Shown here: one piece after another, positions 25,423-35,247 of the stretch
How the letters are laid out: each line of letters begins with the position of its first letter
How positions within the stretch are numbered: position 1 is the stretch's first letter
Assembly: GCA_018606805.1 (NCBI GenBank)
Contig: JAGYWI010000003.1
Coordinates: 186,001 to 250,000 of the forward strand
Reading direction: 5' to 3'
Length of the DNA stretch: 64,000 nucleotides
Source of the DNA: Candidatus Magnetomicrobium cryptolimnococcus
GTDB taxonomy: Bacteria; Nitrospirota; Thermodesulfovibrionia; Thermodesulfovibrionales; Magnetobacteriaceae
Notes under the pieces: model-generated
The model's database searches: none
The model's input: only the letters and a program-made list of their open reading frames with translations
Told to the model about the DNA's origin: nothing
Program-made: the position numbers and the translations under genes

Positions 25423-26988
25423 ATGAGCAAACACATTGCAAAACGTGCCATGTCCATGTCTGCGGCTTCTTTTATAGTGCGGATACTGGGATTTATCAGG
25501 GATATGATACTGGCTGGTTTTTTAGGTGCTACTGGGCTTTCAGATGCCTTTTTTGTGGCTTTTAGGATTCCAAATCTATTAAGGGAGATATTTGCTGAAG
25601 GCTCAATGTCATCTGGTTTAATCCCAGTGCTTAGCTCCGTTCATAAAAATAAGGGGGAAGGTGAGGCTGTCATTGTTGTTCGTGTGGTTTTTACCTTTAT
25701 AGTTGTATTTGTTGGTTTGGTTACGATTGCAGGCGTAATATTTTCACCTTATATTGTACGATTAATAGCGCCGGGTTTTGAAGTTGACAGTATGAAGTTT
25801 GACATTACTGTTATTTTAACGAGGATAATGTTTCCTTTTTTGTTTTTTGTAAGCCTTGCTGCTTTAAACATGGGCGCGCTTAATGTTAAAAAGGTGTTTT
25901 TCATCCCAGCGCTTTCGTCGGCTTGGTACAATTTGTCAATAATAACCTTTGCCTTGGTTTGTGCAATGTTTACATTTGAGCCGGTTATTGTAGTAGCAGT
26001 GGCAGTTACTGTTGGTGGTATGATGCAGTACTTGTTTCAACTGCCGGCTTTTTTTAGGAAAGGATACAGTATTTATCCTCTTTTTAAATTTAGCCATCCG
26101 GATTTTAAGCGTATAGGAAGCCTAATACTGCCTGCAACTGTTGGTATGGCGGCTGCCCAATTAAACATATTTATAAGTACGATACTGGCGTCTTTCTTAG
26201 CTATTGGCAGTATCACTTACTTGTACTATGCTATGCGATTGATACAGTTTCCTATAGGTATCTTTGGTGTGGCTGTGGGTATGGCATCGCTTGCAACGCT
26301 GTCTGACCATGCTGCAAATGGAGATTACGATAAATTAGCGGTTGATTTTGCCTTTTCATTAAAATTCCTCCTTATGCTTGCAATTCCATCAATGGTGGGG
26401 CTTATAATGCTAAGACAGCCAATAATCACTACACTATTTCAGCATGGGGCTTTTGATGCTCATGCTTGTGAAGGTACGCAGTCTGCTTTGGTATACTATA
26501 GTGTGGGGCTTTGGGCTATGATTGGCACTAGACCCATTACATCAGCATTTTATTCAATGCAAAACACCGCCTTGCCTGTTAAGATAGCTTCAATATCATT
26601 TTTGTCAAATATTTTTTTAAGCATTATACTGCTTGAGCCTATGCACCATAATGGTCTTGCCCTTGCAACCTCGTGTTCTTCTGTTATCAATTTTTTGCTG
26701 CTTTTTTATTTCTTAAATAAAACAATTAAAAATATAAATATTAAAGATATATTAACGTCTGTTATAAAAGTATCCATAGCTGCGGCATTAATGGGGTTAG
26801 TTGCCTACAGCACTTCTGAGTTGGTTGCATGGACGGCTGCCGGTGGAACGGCTTTTAAGGGGTTTGCACTTTTTTTGATTATATTAGCTTGTGGTGCAAC
26901 GTTTTTTGTAGCAGCGCTTTTATTAAAATGTGAGGGGATGGCAAGTTTGCTAAGAATGTTTAAACGTACTGTAGGAGATACCGAATGA
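25423..26988 (+). CDS. murJ: lipid II flippase MurJ
   Basis: 521 residues, polytopic (about 14 TM helices), MOP superfamily. The N-terminus SFIVRILGFIRDMILAGFLG and the SDAFFVAFRIPNLLREIFAEGSMS segment are diagnostic of MurJ/MviN, including the Arg residues essential for flipping lipid-linked peptidoglycan precursors. Mid-protein LIQFPIGIFGVAVGMASLATLS is also conserved. The stop overlaps the next gene start (ATGA), so the downstream amidohydrolase is translationally coupled. Confidence 0.95.
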   Translation: MSKHIAKRAMSMSAASFIVRILGFIRDMILAGFLGATGLSDAFFVAFRIPNLLREIFAEGSMSSGLIPVLSSVHKNKGEGEAVIVVRVVFTFIVVFVGLVTIAGVIFSPYIVRLIAPGFEVDSMKFDITVILTRIMFPFLFFVSLAALNMGALNVKKVFFIPALSSAWYNLSIITFALVCAMFTFEPVIVVAVAVTVGGMMQYLFQLPAFFRKGYSIYPLFKFSHPDFKRIGSLILPATVGMAAAQLNIFISTILASFLAIGSITYLYYAMRLIQFPIGIFGVAVGMASLATLSDHAANGDYDKLAVDFAFSLKFLLMLAIPSMVGLIMLRQPIITTLFQHGAFDAHACEGTQSALVYYSVGLWAMIGTRPITSAFYSMQNTALPVKIASISFLSNIFLSIILLEPMHHNGLALATSCSSVINFLLLFYFLNKTIKNINIKDILTSVIKVSIAAALMGLVAYSTSELVAWTAAGGTAFKGFALFLIILACGATFFVAALLLKCEGMASLLRMFKRTVGDTE

Positions 26989-28154
26989 GTAAAATAAAGG
27001 AGCTGGTTGATGATGGTATGTTTGACTGGTTGAAGCAAGTCAGACGTAAAATACACGCAAATCCAGAACTTGGGTTTGAGGAATATAAAACGGCAGGATA
27101 TATAAGCAATTGCCTAAGAGCACTTGGTGTAGAGCACCAAACCGGTGTTGCTAAAACCGGTGTAGTTGGGTGGCTTAAGACATCAAAAAAAGCCCCAACA
27201 GTGGCTATCCGTGCTGATATGGATGCCCTACCGATAGAAGAGCAGACCGGTCTTTCCTTTTCTTCAAAGGTAGTGGGAAAAATGCACGCCTGTGGCCATG
27301 ATGGACACGTTACGATAGCCCTTGGTGCTTGTGCTTTATTAAAAAAAGCCCCACCAGCGGGAAACGTTGTGTTTATATTTCAACCGGCGGAGGAAACCGA
27401 CGGGGGCGCTCATCAGATGATAACAGAAGGGGCGCTTGATGGTGTGGATGTCATATATGGAGGGCACATAGACCCACATTTTTTAACTGGTGAGATTGCC
27501 ATAAAAGAGGGGATTACCTCTGCCTACACTGATTCCTTCGATATAGAGATAACGGCTAAGGGTGGACATGCAGCAAGACCGCATGAAGCTATTGACGGTA
27601 TTATTATAGCGGCTCAAATTATACTGCAAATTCAAACCATAGTATCCCGTCAAATAGACCCATTTGCACCAGCAGTCATAACGATAGGGGAGCTGCGCGC
27701 AGGCCACGTGTATAACGCCATAGCGCAAAAGGCATATTTAAAGGGTACTATTAGAACCATTGATGATGGTATTAGAAAAACTATTATGGAAAAATTAAAA
27801 CTGATAGTGTCGTCTTTTGCATCAATGTATGGCGTGCATATAGATATTAACTTTTATGCTGGCTATCCACCTGTGATAAACCACAAACGTGAGTGTGGCT
27901 TTGCATATTCGGTAGCTCAGAACCTGTTAGGGCAAGATAATATAAAAACCATAGAGCATCCAAGTTTAGGTGGGGAGGATTTTTCGTTTTTTGTACATAA
28001 GGTACCGGGGTGCTTTGTCCGCTATGGGGCAAGGAGTGCTAATAGCGAATTTACACCAGTGCACAGCCCATTTTTTATATTCGATGAAGAAGTCCTCCGT
28101 GTGGGGGCAGCTTATATGGCAGAGTTAATAAGATATACAATCAGTATGCTTTGA
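26985..28154 (+). CDS. M20D-family amidohydrolase (N-acyl-amino-acid / hippurate hydrolase-like)
   Basis: 389 residues, binuclear metal hydrolase. The N-terminus RRKIHANPELGFEEYKTA, the metal Asp in ADMDALPI, the CGHDGH motif, QPAEE with the catalytic Glu, and the late HPSLGGEDFSFF are all present. A dimerisation domain occupies about 180-290 (KGGHAARPHEAIDGI). Family members cleave N-acyl amino acids, hippurate, IAA-amides or N-acetyl-diaminopimelate; the specific substrate cannot be read. Linkage to murJ by a four-base overlap allows a cell-wall role, by inference only. Confidence 0.9.
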   Translation: MSKIKELVDDGMFDWLKQVRRKIHANPELGFEEYKTAGYISNCLRALGVEHQTGVAKTGVVGWLKTSKKAPTVAIRADMDALPIEEQTGLSFSSKVVGKMHACGHDGHVTIALGACALLKKAPPAGNVVFIFQPAEETDGGAHQMITEGALDGVDVIYGGHIDPHFLTGEIAIKEGITSAYTDSFDIEITAKGGHAARPHEAIDGIIIAAQIILQIQTIVSRQIDPFAPAVITIGELRAGHVYNAIAQKAYLKGTIRTIDDGIRKTIMEKLKLIVSSFASMYGVHIDINFYAGYPPVINHKRECGFAYSVAQNLLGQDNIKTIEHPSLGGEDFSFFVHKVPGCFVRYGARSANSEFTPVHSPFFIFDEEVLRVGAAYMAELIRYTISML

Positions 28155-28203
28155 GTGGTAGACTTTTTTATAAAAAGTCTTCCCCCATAGCTTTTTTGTC
28201 TTT

Positions 28204-30072
28204 TTATATCAGACTACAGTGTAGTTCGTTTTTTTCTAATTTGTTAAATCCATTAAGCCTTTTATCTCTTACAATAGAGTTACCAGGCCGCTGCTTAGCG
28301 GCTTTTTTTAGTTCAGCAGCTATTGAGGACAAATGAGAAAATGTATCAATCTTATGTACCTCAGTACTAACAATACCGATAGAAAGCGATAAAAGCTCAA
28401 ATACTTCATCATTGCCTTTTCTATTTTTTGATTTATAAAATCCATTATGGAAATCCACCACTCCATGTAAAGCAGGTAATTCTTCCTTAAACATATCTAT
28501 AATCTTATTACAAATGTTTATAGAAGATTGCGGCCTCGTTATAACAATAAAATCATCACCACCAATATGCCCTATAAAATTGAAATCATCGTCCGCTAAT
28601 TCCATAGCCAATTGTATTATGTTACTTAACGTTTTAATAACCCTATCACCATTTCCAAAACCATAGTGATCGTTGTAGGGTTTAAAGTTGTCTATATCTA
28701 TATAGCATACGTCAAAGTTAACCTTTTTAGTCAATCTCTTTTCGATTTCTTGTTGAATATAATCATTACCGGGTAAGCCAGTAAGCGGATTAGAGCCTCT
28801 AGCTAAGGATATATTACGTTTAACGATAGCCTCCATTAATGATTCGGTCAATAAAATACCATAATATTTACCATGCTGTGTTACACATATACTATCACAA
28901 GACACTTTAGAGATTTTAGAAAGCACCTTGCTTGTAATATCCTCAATGGACATATTGACTTCCACTGCGACGTACATATTATCCATAAGTTGGCTTATCT
29001 TTTTGTTGGCATTTAGATGAAAACCATATCCGTATCTGCCAACTAAATAAGATTCCATGAATTTTCTTCTATTAACCATACCAAGTATTCTGCTGTCTTC
29101 AACAACAGGAATATTTCTAAGGTTTTCGTCGTTATTAAATAAAGAAAGCGCCGTATAAATATTATCAGATGGCCCTAACACTGGTATATGCTCTACCAAA
29201 TTATATATACACTCGTCGTCAGATTGAAAGGAGCATTTGTCGGTTTTATAATGCGCAATATCGCCTTCGATATTATCTTGTAGTATTGGAGCTGGCTTAT
29301 TAAGATAAAAGCCTTGCACGATGTCAACCCCCATATCCAAGACAACCTCCAGCTCCTCCTTGCGTTCAATGCCCTCAGCAACTGTTTTAATGCCTATACG
29401 ATTACAAATGGTTACTATAGAATCAACAAGATTATATTTAATTAATGCCTTATCTATATTTGATATAAAATGCCTGTCAATTTTGACAAACTCCGGTTCT
29501 ATAATACTGAGCATTTTTAATCCAGCATAGCCTGCGCCAAAATCATCAATAGCTACCTTGTAACCTCTCTTTCTATAACACTCTATGGCATGCTTAAACA
29601 GTTTAAAATTATCAACAGCACTTTCTTCTGTAATTTCAAGGATAATTCTTTCCTTTGGAATCCCCCAAATGGTAGCAAAGTCATCAGTTACACAACTCAT
29701 GTGCGTAGGCTCCATTAATGTAGCTGGACATATGTTTATAAATAAATAGACGTCTTTGCCATTGATACCAAGCTCAGCAGCCCTTTTCATAGCCATTTCC
29801 CGGCAATACATATCTACAACTGAAATCGTATTGGTTTTATGTGCTGTTATAAAAAACTCTTCCATGTTTTTAAAAGCAGCATCTGTTGTAAATCTTGCCA
29901 AGGATTCATATCCGTATACAGAAAAATCCTTCGTAGAGTATAGAGGTTGAAAATGCACGGTAAGTGCCTCGTTATCTATAGTACTTAGTATAATGTTTTT
30001 ATCATCCTCATCTGCAATGTAATCATAGTTTTTATCATTACCTATTTCCCATTTCATCCTAATTTCATTCAT
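28204..30072 (-). CDS. EAL - CBS pair - GGDEF cyclic-di-GMP protein
   Basis: 622 residues from ATG 30072 (GAGG nine bases upstream; an earlier TTG at 30132 gives an unlikely extension). Soluble. Domain order is unusual: EAL first (ESLARF near 53, LEITEES, DDFGAGYAGL, KIDRHF, TVAEGIER), then two CBS-like modules (about 290-420; VLGPSDNIYTALSLF, NIPVVED, ILGMVNRR), then GGDEF with GGDDF near 502, an accepted active variant. CBS modules often bind adenine nucleotides, suggesting energy-state control of c-di-GMP turnover. Net enzyme direction is unknown. The N-terminal EAL signature reads ESL instead of EAL. Confidence 0.88.
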   Translation of the reverse strand: MNEIRMKWEIGNDKNYDYIADEDDKNIILSTIDNEALTVHFQPLYSTKDFSVYGYESLARFTTDAAFKNMEEFFITAHKTNTISVVDMYCREMAMKRAAELGINGKDVYLFINICPATLMEPTHMSCVTDDFATIWGIPKERIILEITEESAVDNFKLFKHAIECYRKRGYKVAIDDFGAGYAGLKMLSIIEPEFVKIDRHFISNIDKALIKYNLVDSIVTICNRIGIKTVAEGIERKEELEVVLDMGVDIVQGFYLNKPAPILQDNIEGDIAHYKTDKCSFQSDDECIYNLVEHIPVLGPSDNIYTALSLFNNDENLRNIPVVEDSRILGMVNRRKFMESYLVGRYGYGFHLNANKKISQLMDNMYVAVEVNMSIEDITSKVLSKISKVSCDSICVTQHGKYYGILLTESLMEAIVKRNISLARGSNPLTGLPGNDYIQQEIEKRLTKKVNFDVCYIDIDNFKPYNDHYGFGNGDRVIKTLSNIIQLAMELADDDFNFIGHIGGDDFIVITRPQSSINICNKIIDMFKEELPALHGVVDFHNGFYKSKNRKGNDEVFELLSLSIGIVSTEVHKIDTFSHLSSIAAELKKAAKQRPGNSIVRDKRLNGFNKLEKNELHCSLI

Positions 30073-30324
30073 AAGTATATACCTCAATCTATAGATGTTT
30101 AAAAATTGCCAGATAATTAAGCTTAAAACCACCCCACGTTGTTGTAATATACCATCTCTAAGTTAATCTATAATGACACTATTATTAAATCTTTTTATAA
30201 TAGCCCAATAAATTTATACAATGTGTTAAATTATAGATAGTAATTGCAATTTAGTATGAAATTATGTATTATTAATTATCTTTATATATGAGAAAGTAAT
30301 GCTGTTTTGTATGTGAGGGAGATA

Positions 30325-31641
30325 ATGAACGTAGATGATATAACTGACCTTATACTTTTAATAGGAACAAATCCACTGCCTAACTACGTAGTAGCTAAGT
30401 GGTTTTTAATTAATCCCAACTGTAGTATAAAGCGTATATGGTTGGTTTATTCTGATGCAAATAAGTTGCAAGCTGGCACAAAGGATATAGCGAAGCGATT
30501 ATCTAAGATTTTAAATGAAGAGTTCATAAATGTTAAAATAAAGTATTGTCCTTTAAGTAATATTAGCAGGAATGATTCTATAGATAATGATATAAAAAAA
30601 CATATAGTAAAAGAATTGAAAAATTATAATGATAAAAATAAATTACACTTAAACTATACTGGCGGTACAAAAACGATGTCAGTGCATGCTTATTCATATT
30701 TAAGGGATGCCTGTAAAGATAATATTTCTTTTTCCTACCTTGATGCAAGATGTTTCAAAATTATTGGTGATAGCTACTGTGATATATTTGATGATAATGA
30801 TTTAAGAAATACTATTAAGATTGATATTGATAAATTATTAAAACTTCATGGCTATGAGCGTAAACCTAATGAAGAAAACTGCGAAAGGTGGAACAACGCA
30901 CTTGATGAGTTTGAAAACATAATATCTACTGATAAAATAAACGAATACCTATCATGGTGTGATGAGTTTATAAGCGTTGTATATTATAACAGAAAAGGTG
31001 AGTTTATAAAGGAAAAGAAAAAGTTCATTGAGCACATTAACGCTAATAATATTAACGCTATTATTGATAGTTTTAACGAGAGTAAATGTGAAACAATAAG
31101 AGAATTACTACAAGAACTCCCAAAAGAGCATTCAATTCTTAATGAAGATGGTTCGTTATGGATACCGGATAATGAACTTAACAACTCTTTATTTAAGGAA
31201 CGACTGAAACCTGTTGAATTTTTACATGGTAAGTGGCTAGAATGTTATGTACAGAGGATAATATTAGGTAATGAAGAACTAAAGGAATACACAATAATTA
31301 AACCATTAAAGTTTAAAACAAGTAAAGATAAAGATGTTGATATAGATATTGCAATACTATGTGGTTACCAACTGATAGGTATATCAATCACAACAGATAC
31401 AAAAGATGGTACTAATAAACTTAAGGCATTTGAAGTGCTACACAGGGTAAATCAGATAGGTGGTGAGGAAGCTAGGGCTATGTTAATTTCTTGCTTACCT
31501 GGTGACCGAATTGAAATTTTTGAAAAAGATATAAAAACCATTACAGGTTCGAATAAAGAGAAATTCAAGGCAATAGGCGTTAATAAATTGCGAAAAGATT
31601 TCCTGATACAAGAAATAAAGGATTTTGTGTGTCAAAGATAA
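30325..31641 (+). CDS. CARF-domain Card1/Can2-like (DUF1887) effector with variant nuclease motif
   Basis: 438 residues from ATG 30325 (GAGGGAG just upstream; an earlier TTG at 30307 overlaps that site). The N-terminal CARF domain has LILLIGTNPLPNYVVAKWF and LNYTGGTKTMSVHAY, the ligand-binding signature of this family; it should sense cyclic oligoadenylate made by Cas10. The C-terminal half resembles a PD-(D/E)xK nuclease: Glu306 in HGKWLE and Asp337/339/341 in DVDID, but the expected E-x-K is Ser354-Ile-Thr356 (GISITT), then KLKAFEVLHRVNQIGGEEAR. First gene of the CRISPR run, overlapping cas10 by 13 bases. Card1 degrades single-stranded nucleic acids; whether this copy cleaves is uncertain. 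Confidence 0.85.
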   Translation: MNVDDITDLILLIGTNPLPNYVVAKWFLINPNCSIKRIWLVYSDANKLQAGTKDIAKRLSKILNEEFINVKIKYCPLSNISRNDSIDNDIKKHIVKELKNYNDKNKLHLNYTGGTKTMSVHAYSYLRDACKDNISFSYLDARCFKIIGDSYCDIFDDNDLRNTIKIDIDKLLKLHGYERKPNEENCERWNNALDEFENIISTDKINEYLSWCDEFISVVYYNRKGEFIKEKKKFIEHINANNINAIIDSFNESKCETIRELLQELPKEHSILNEDGSLWIPDNELNNSLFKERLKPVEFLHGKWLECYVQRIILGNEELKEYTIIKPLKFKTSKDKDVDIDIAILCGYQLIGISITTDTKDGTNKLKAFEVLHRVNQIGGEEARAMLISCLPGDRIEIFEKDIKTITGSNKEKFKAIGVNKLRKDFLIQEIKDFVCQR

Positions 31642-33113
31642 CTGCTATCTTTATTGATACTATTTCAATACAACGGTATGTGTTTGAAAGTAATAAGCTT
31701 ATCGAAAACGTTGGGGCATCTTATATAGTACAGAGCATTTACGGCCCTCTGCTTAGAGAGTCTTTTAATACATTATATAAAACTCAGGATGTTGAGCATA
31801 TTGTTAATAAGTGGAAAGAGCCAAATAACGATAAAGCTATACATGATGGAGATGAATTTGGCATAGGATATATTGGAGGTGGAAATGCTTTATTGTTTTT
31901 TAGGCAAGAGGATAAGGCAAAAGGGTTTGTAAAAAATTGGACTAAGCTCTTGTTATGCAAAGCCCCCGGTGTACAAACAGCAATAGCAAAAGGACTTTTT
32001 GAAGAAAATACCTTTAAAGACTCTTATAAAGCTCTTCATGAAGGGTTAAAAGTTAATAAAAATAAATTTCACCCAATAACATTACCATATAAATTTGGAA
32101 TTACAGCAGATTGCCCACTTTCTGGTCATTCCTCAGAAGTATATTATGAATCAAATGAAGAGAAGAAGTATATTTCCTCTTACTCTTTTGCAAAAATCAA
32201 TAGCAAAGATGAAGCTAATAAATATTTAAAGGATTTATGTAAAGATGAGATAGGGGAAAAATACGATTTTACTATGAATATAAATCAGCTTGGTCAAACA
32301 GAAGGAGAGGATAATTATATTGCCATAGTTCATATTGACGGTAATAAAATGGGGCAAAAATTTAAAGATTGTGAGTCGTTATTAAAACTAAGACAACTAT
32401 CTATAAATACATTATCAGCTACAGAAAATGCCTTTAAAAATCTTGTAAAGCATATTATAGACCTCATAAATGGTGTTTTTAAAGATGTTCTTGTGTTAAA
32501 ACAATCGGAGAATAATAAAACATTTCTACCTTTACGGCCAATAATAATTGGCGGTGATGATATAACATTTGTTTGTGATGGTAGATTAGGGGTTTATTTT
32601 GCTGAAAAATATATTGAGATTTTAAAATCTGAAGAACATGGATATAATGCCTGTGCTGGAATATGTATAGTTAAAACAAAACATCCCTTCTATAGGGCTT
32701 ATAAATTAGCAGAAGAGCTTTGTAGAAACTCAAAAAAGCAATCAAGGGATAATAACGATGTCTCTTGTCTCGATTTTTATATAACCTCAGGAGACATAAC
32801 AGGTTCACTTGAGGATATACGAAAGAAACAAAGTCTTTTTACTTATAATAGTACAGATAATGAATTAACTAACGGTCCATATATTTTAGGGAGCGAATCT
32901 ATTGTCAACTTAAAGGCTGGGATAAAGAATTTACAGCAAAACTATTCTGCCACTAAAATTATGGAACTGCGTAATGCCATTATAAGCGGAAAAGAAAAAA
33001 CATATATAGTTGTTGAATATATTAAACCTAAATTAGAAAAAATTGACGGGGACTATAAACCATATTTTGATATGATAGAGTTAAAGGATTTCTATCCAGA
33101 GGTGTTATTATAA
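31629..33113 (+). CDS. cas10: Cas10-like large subunit, compact, no HD domain
   Basis: 494 residues from GTG 31629 (AAGGA upstream inside the CARF gene). It begins directly with the first palm (IDTISIQRYVFESNKLIENVGASY), so the HD nuclease of typical Cas10 is absent. A GGGNALLFF turn is followed by the second palm with VHIDGNKMGQKF and Gly308-Gly-Asp-Asp311 in IIIGGDDITF, the cyclase motif that makes cyclic oligoadenylates, then a C-terminal helical domain. A CARF effector next door fits signalling rather than DNA cleavage. Length is short against the usual 700-900 residues. Confidence 0.85.
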   Translation: MSKITAIFIDTISIQRYVFESNKLIENVGASYIVQSIYGPLLRESFNTLYKTQDVEHIVNKWKEPNNDKAIHDGDEFGIGYIGGGNALLFFRQEDKAKGFVKNWTKLLLCKAPGVQTAIAKGLFEENTFKDSYKALHEGLKVNKNKFHPITLPYKFGITADCPLSGHSSEVYYESNEEKKYISSYSFAKINSKDEANKYLKDLCKDEIGEKYDFTMNINQLGQTEGEDNYIAIVHIDGNKMGQKFKDCESLLKLRQLSINTLSATENAFKNLVKHIIDLINGVFKDVLVLKQSENNKTFLPLRPIIIGGDDITFVCDGRLGVYFAEKYIEILKSEEHGYNACAGICIVKTKHPFYRAYKLAEELCRNSKKQSRDNNDVSCLDFYITSGDITGSLEDIRKKQSLFTYNSTDNELTNGPYILGSESIVNLKAGIKNLQQNYSATKIMELRNAIISGKEKTYIVVEYIKPKLEKIDGDYKPYFDMIELKDFYPEVLL

Positions 33114-33115
33114 CA

Positions 33116-33763
33116 ATGTATAGATTAACCATAGAACCCTTATCGTATGTGTTAATTGGTTCTGGTTATGGGTATGGTGCGCTCATAGATTCAGATGTTG
33201 TATTTGATGGCTATGGCATCCCTTACTTACCTGCCAAAAGAATTAAAGGGCTTTTAAGAGAAAGTGCTATTGAAATTTGTGAAATGACACTTGACTTTGA
33301 TGAAAAGAATATACTTTCTCTATTTGGCGATTCAACAAATAGTGGATTAATAAAAATATCTAATTTTTTTATAACTGATTATCCGCAGATAATGCAATGG
33401 TTGAGATGGGCTTTTAACGGTGAAAAAAGTAATATTAAAAAACTTGTAAACCAACAGTCTGTTTTGAACACATTTACAGAATTAAGACAATCTACTGCAA
33501 TAGAAGAAGATAAAGGTGTGGCCAAAGAAGGTTCTTTAAGAACTGTAAGAGTTCTAAAACCCAATGAGGCTCTTAAATTTCATGGAACAATAGAAAAGCT
33601 TAATGATAATAAAGACGAAACACTATTAACCTATGCCTGTTTGAATCTTAAACGAATGGGAACTAAACGTAATAGAGGTTTTGGTAGAATTGCTTGTACT
33701 TTATGGCAAGATTCTAATAATTTAACCGCTGAGATTATAAAACAACCTAATGAAAGAGATTAA
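33116..33763 (+). CDS. single-domain RAMP protein (Csm3/Cas7-like), type III
   Basis: 215 residues. One RAMP fold: GSGYGYGALIDSDVVFDGYGIPYLPAKRIKG (read in parts) with acidic residues where Cas7 proteins place the RNA-cleaving Asp, and a glycine-rich loop KRNRGFGRIAC near the C-terminus. It follows cas10 by two bases and overlaps csx10 by 14. Probably a backbone subunit of the type III-D-like complex; subunit number cannot be deduced. Confidence 0.8.
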   Translation: MYRLTIEPLSYVLIGSGYGYGALIDSDVVFDGYGIPYLPAKRIKGLLRESAIEICEMTLDFDEKNILSLFGDSTNSGLIKISNFFITDYPQIMQWLRWAFNGEKSNIKKLVNQQSVLNTFTELRQSTAIEEDKGVAKEGSLRTVRVLKPNEALKFHGTIEKLNDNKDETLLTYACLNLKRMGTKRNRGFGRIACTLWQDSNNLTAEIIKQPNERD

Positions 33764-35246
33764 ATTAACAATAGAAACCTTAGCACCAATTGTAATAGCC
33801 AGAAATTTTGGTGATAGAAATCTTATAGAAACGTTAGGATATATTCCAGCATCTTCAATTTTAGGCATTTTTGCATCTGAATATATCAAGCAAAAACCAA
33901 TTGAACACATAGAAAGGGATGAAGCTTTTTATAACTGGTTTCTAAATGGTAAGATTATATTTACAAACGCATATCTATTTTATGAAGGGAAAGAATTTTT
34001 GCCCTGTCCCTTTACCCTTCAAAAAGAAAAAACAGATAATAATACTATTTATAACCTGTTGGAACCATCTGATAGTAAAGATACTACAGCAGTTAATGAA
34101 TTTGTAAATATTTATAATGGTAAAGAAGTAAAAACAAAAATACCAGAAACTATTATAAACTTTCACCATGCAAGAGACAGCCGAATAGGTGGAAAAAGCA
34201 CAGAAGGTAAGATATTCTATTATGAAGCAATTAAAGAGGGACAACTTTTTTGCTCCTATATTATAGGAGAGGAAGAACAAATTGATAAGTTCAAAAAAAC
34301 CTTTCTATCACCATTAAAAGCAAATATAGGGCGTTCACGTAACATTCAATATGGATATATTAGAATAGAAATTGATGATAAAGTAAGTAATTATGATGAT
34401 TTAGAAATTGAAAATGAATTTACTATAACATTTACATCGCCTGCGCTCTTTTATAATAAATATGGATACCCTGAGCCTTCTATTGAGACTTTAACTATGT
34501 ACCTTGAAAACATTTTAAACATAAGCAAAGGTGAGATAAGCATCAAAAAAACCTTTTCAAAGATAGATAGATTTGAAAATTTTATAAGTGTATGGAAATT
34601 AAAAACTCCTTTAGAAATAGCATTTGCTGAGGGTTCAACATTTCGCATAGAAATTAAAAGTAATTCATTTAATGATAATGTACAACAAAATATAAAAAGT
34701 GCCCTTATGACTGGAATTGGTGAAAGAACTTATCAAGGATTTGGCAGATTTACACTAAATATGTTAACAGAAAACGAATATACTCTTTCAGTTTATGAAG
34801 AAAAAACAGTAGACAAACCTACTGAATGTCCAGCAGTAATAACAAAAATACTGACAGAAATACTTAAAAAAAATCTTTTAGAATCAGCACAAAAGTTAGC
34901 ACAAGAATTTAAACTTGAAAATAAACCGTCTAATTCCCTACTTGGTAGACTTGAGCTTATGCTTAGGCAATCTGAAAACATAAAGGATTTTAAAAATAAA
35001 ATTAATCCATTAAAAGCAAAGGAAGATTTAGAAAATTGCACATTCAATAACAAACCACTAAATGTAATGTTAGAAGATGATAATTACCCTAATTCCTTTA
35101 AGCAAATAAAGGACACACCGTATTTTAATGAATTATCCACTTTAGCTAAGGAGTGCAGCTTAGAAATAAAAGATGCTTTTAAAGAAGAAGTTTATAAAAC
35201 TTACTGGTTAAATGCCCTAAGAGCAATGAGAAAGGAGGGCGACTAA
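33750..35246 (+). CDS. csx10: Csx10-like RAMP protein, type III-D
   Basis: 498 residues with two RAMP glycine loops (GRSRNIQYGYIRIEI and GERTYQGFGRF). The N-terminus LTIETLAPIVIARNFGDRNLIETLGYIPASSILGIFA (in parts) matches the usual Csx10 opening, a type III-D marker that functions as a Cas5-like or 5'-handle subunit. The C-terminal 150 residues are helical. It overlaps the preceding gene and is one base before the next; the run is clearly an operon. Confidence 0.8.
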   Translation: MKEIKLTIETLAPIVIARNFGDRNLIETLGYIPASSILGIFASEYIKQKPIEHIERDEAFYNWFLNGKIIFTNAYLFYEGKEFLPCPFTLQKEKTDNNTIYNLLEPSDSKDTTAVNEFVNIYNGKEVKTKIPETIINFHHARDSRIGGKSTEGKIFYYEAIKEGQLFCSYIIGEEEQIDKFKKTFLSPLKANIGRSRNIQYGYIRIEIDDKVSNYDDLEIENEFTITFTSPALFYNKYGYPEPSIETLTMYLENILNISKGEISIKKTFSKIDRFENFISVWKLKTPLEIAFAEGSTFRIEIKSNSFNDNVQQNIKSALMTGIGERTYQGFGRFTLNMLTENEYTLSVYEEKTVDKPTECPAVITKILTEILKKNLLESAQKLAQEFKLENKPSNSLLGRLELMLRQSENIKDFKNKINPLKAKEDLENCTFNNKPLNVMLEDDNYPNSFKQIKDTPYFNELSTLAKECSLEIKDAFKEEVYKTYWLNALRAMRKEGD

Positions 35247-35247
35247 C

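Noticed and set aside
30073-30324. Possible CRISPR leader or array before the CARF gene
   Set aside because: The region is AT-rich but shows no regularly spaced repeats; no array was found anywhere in the window.
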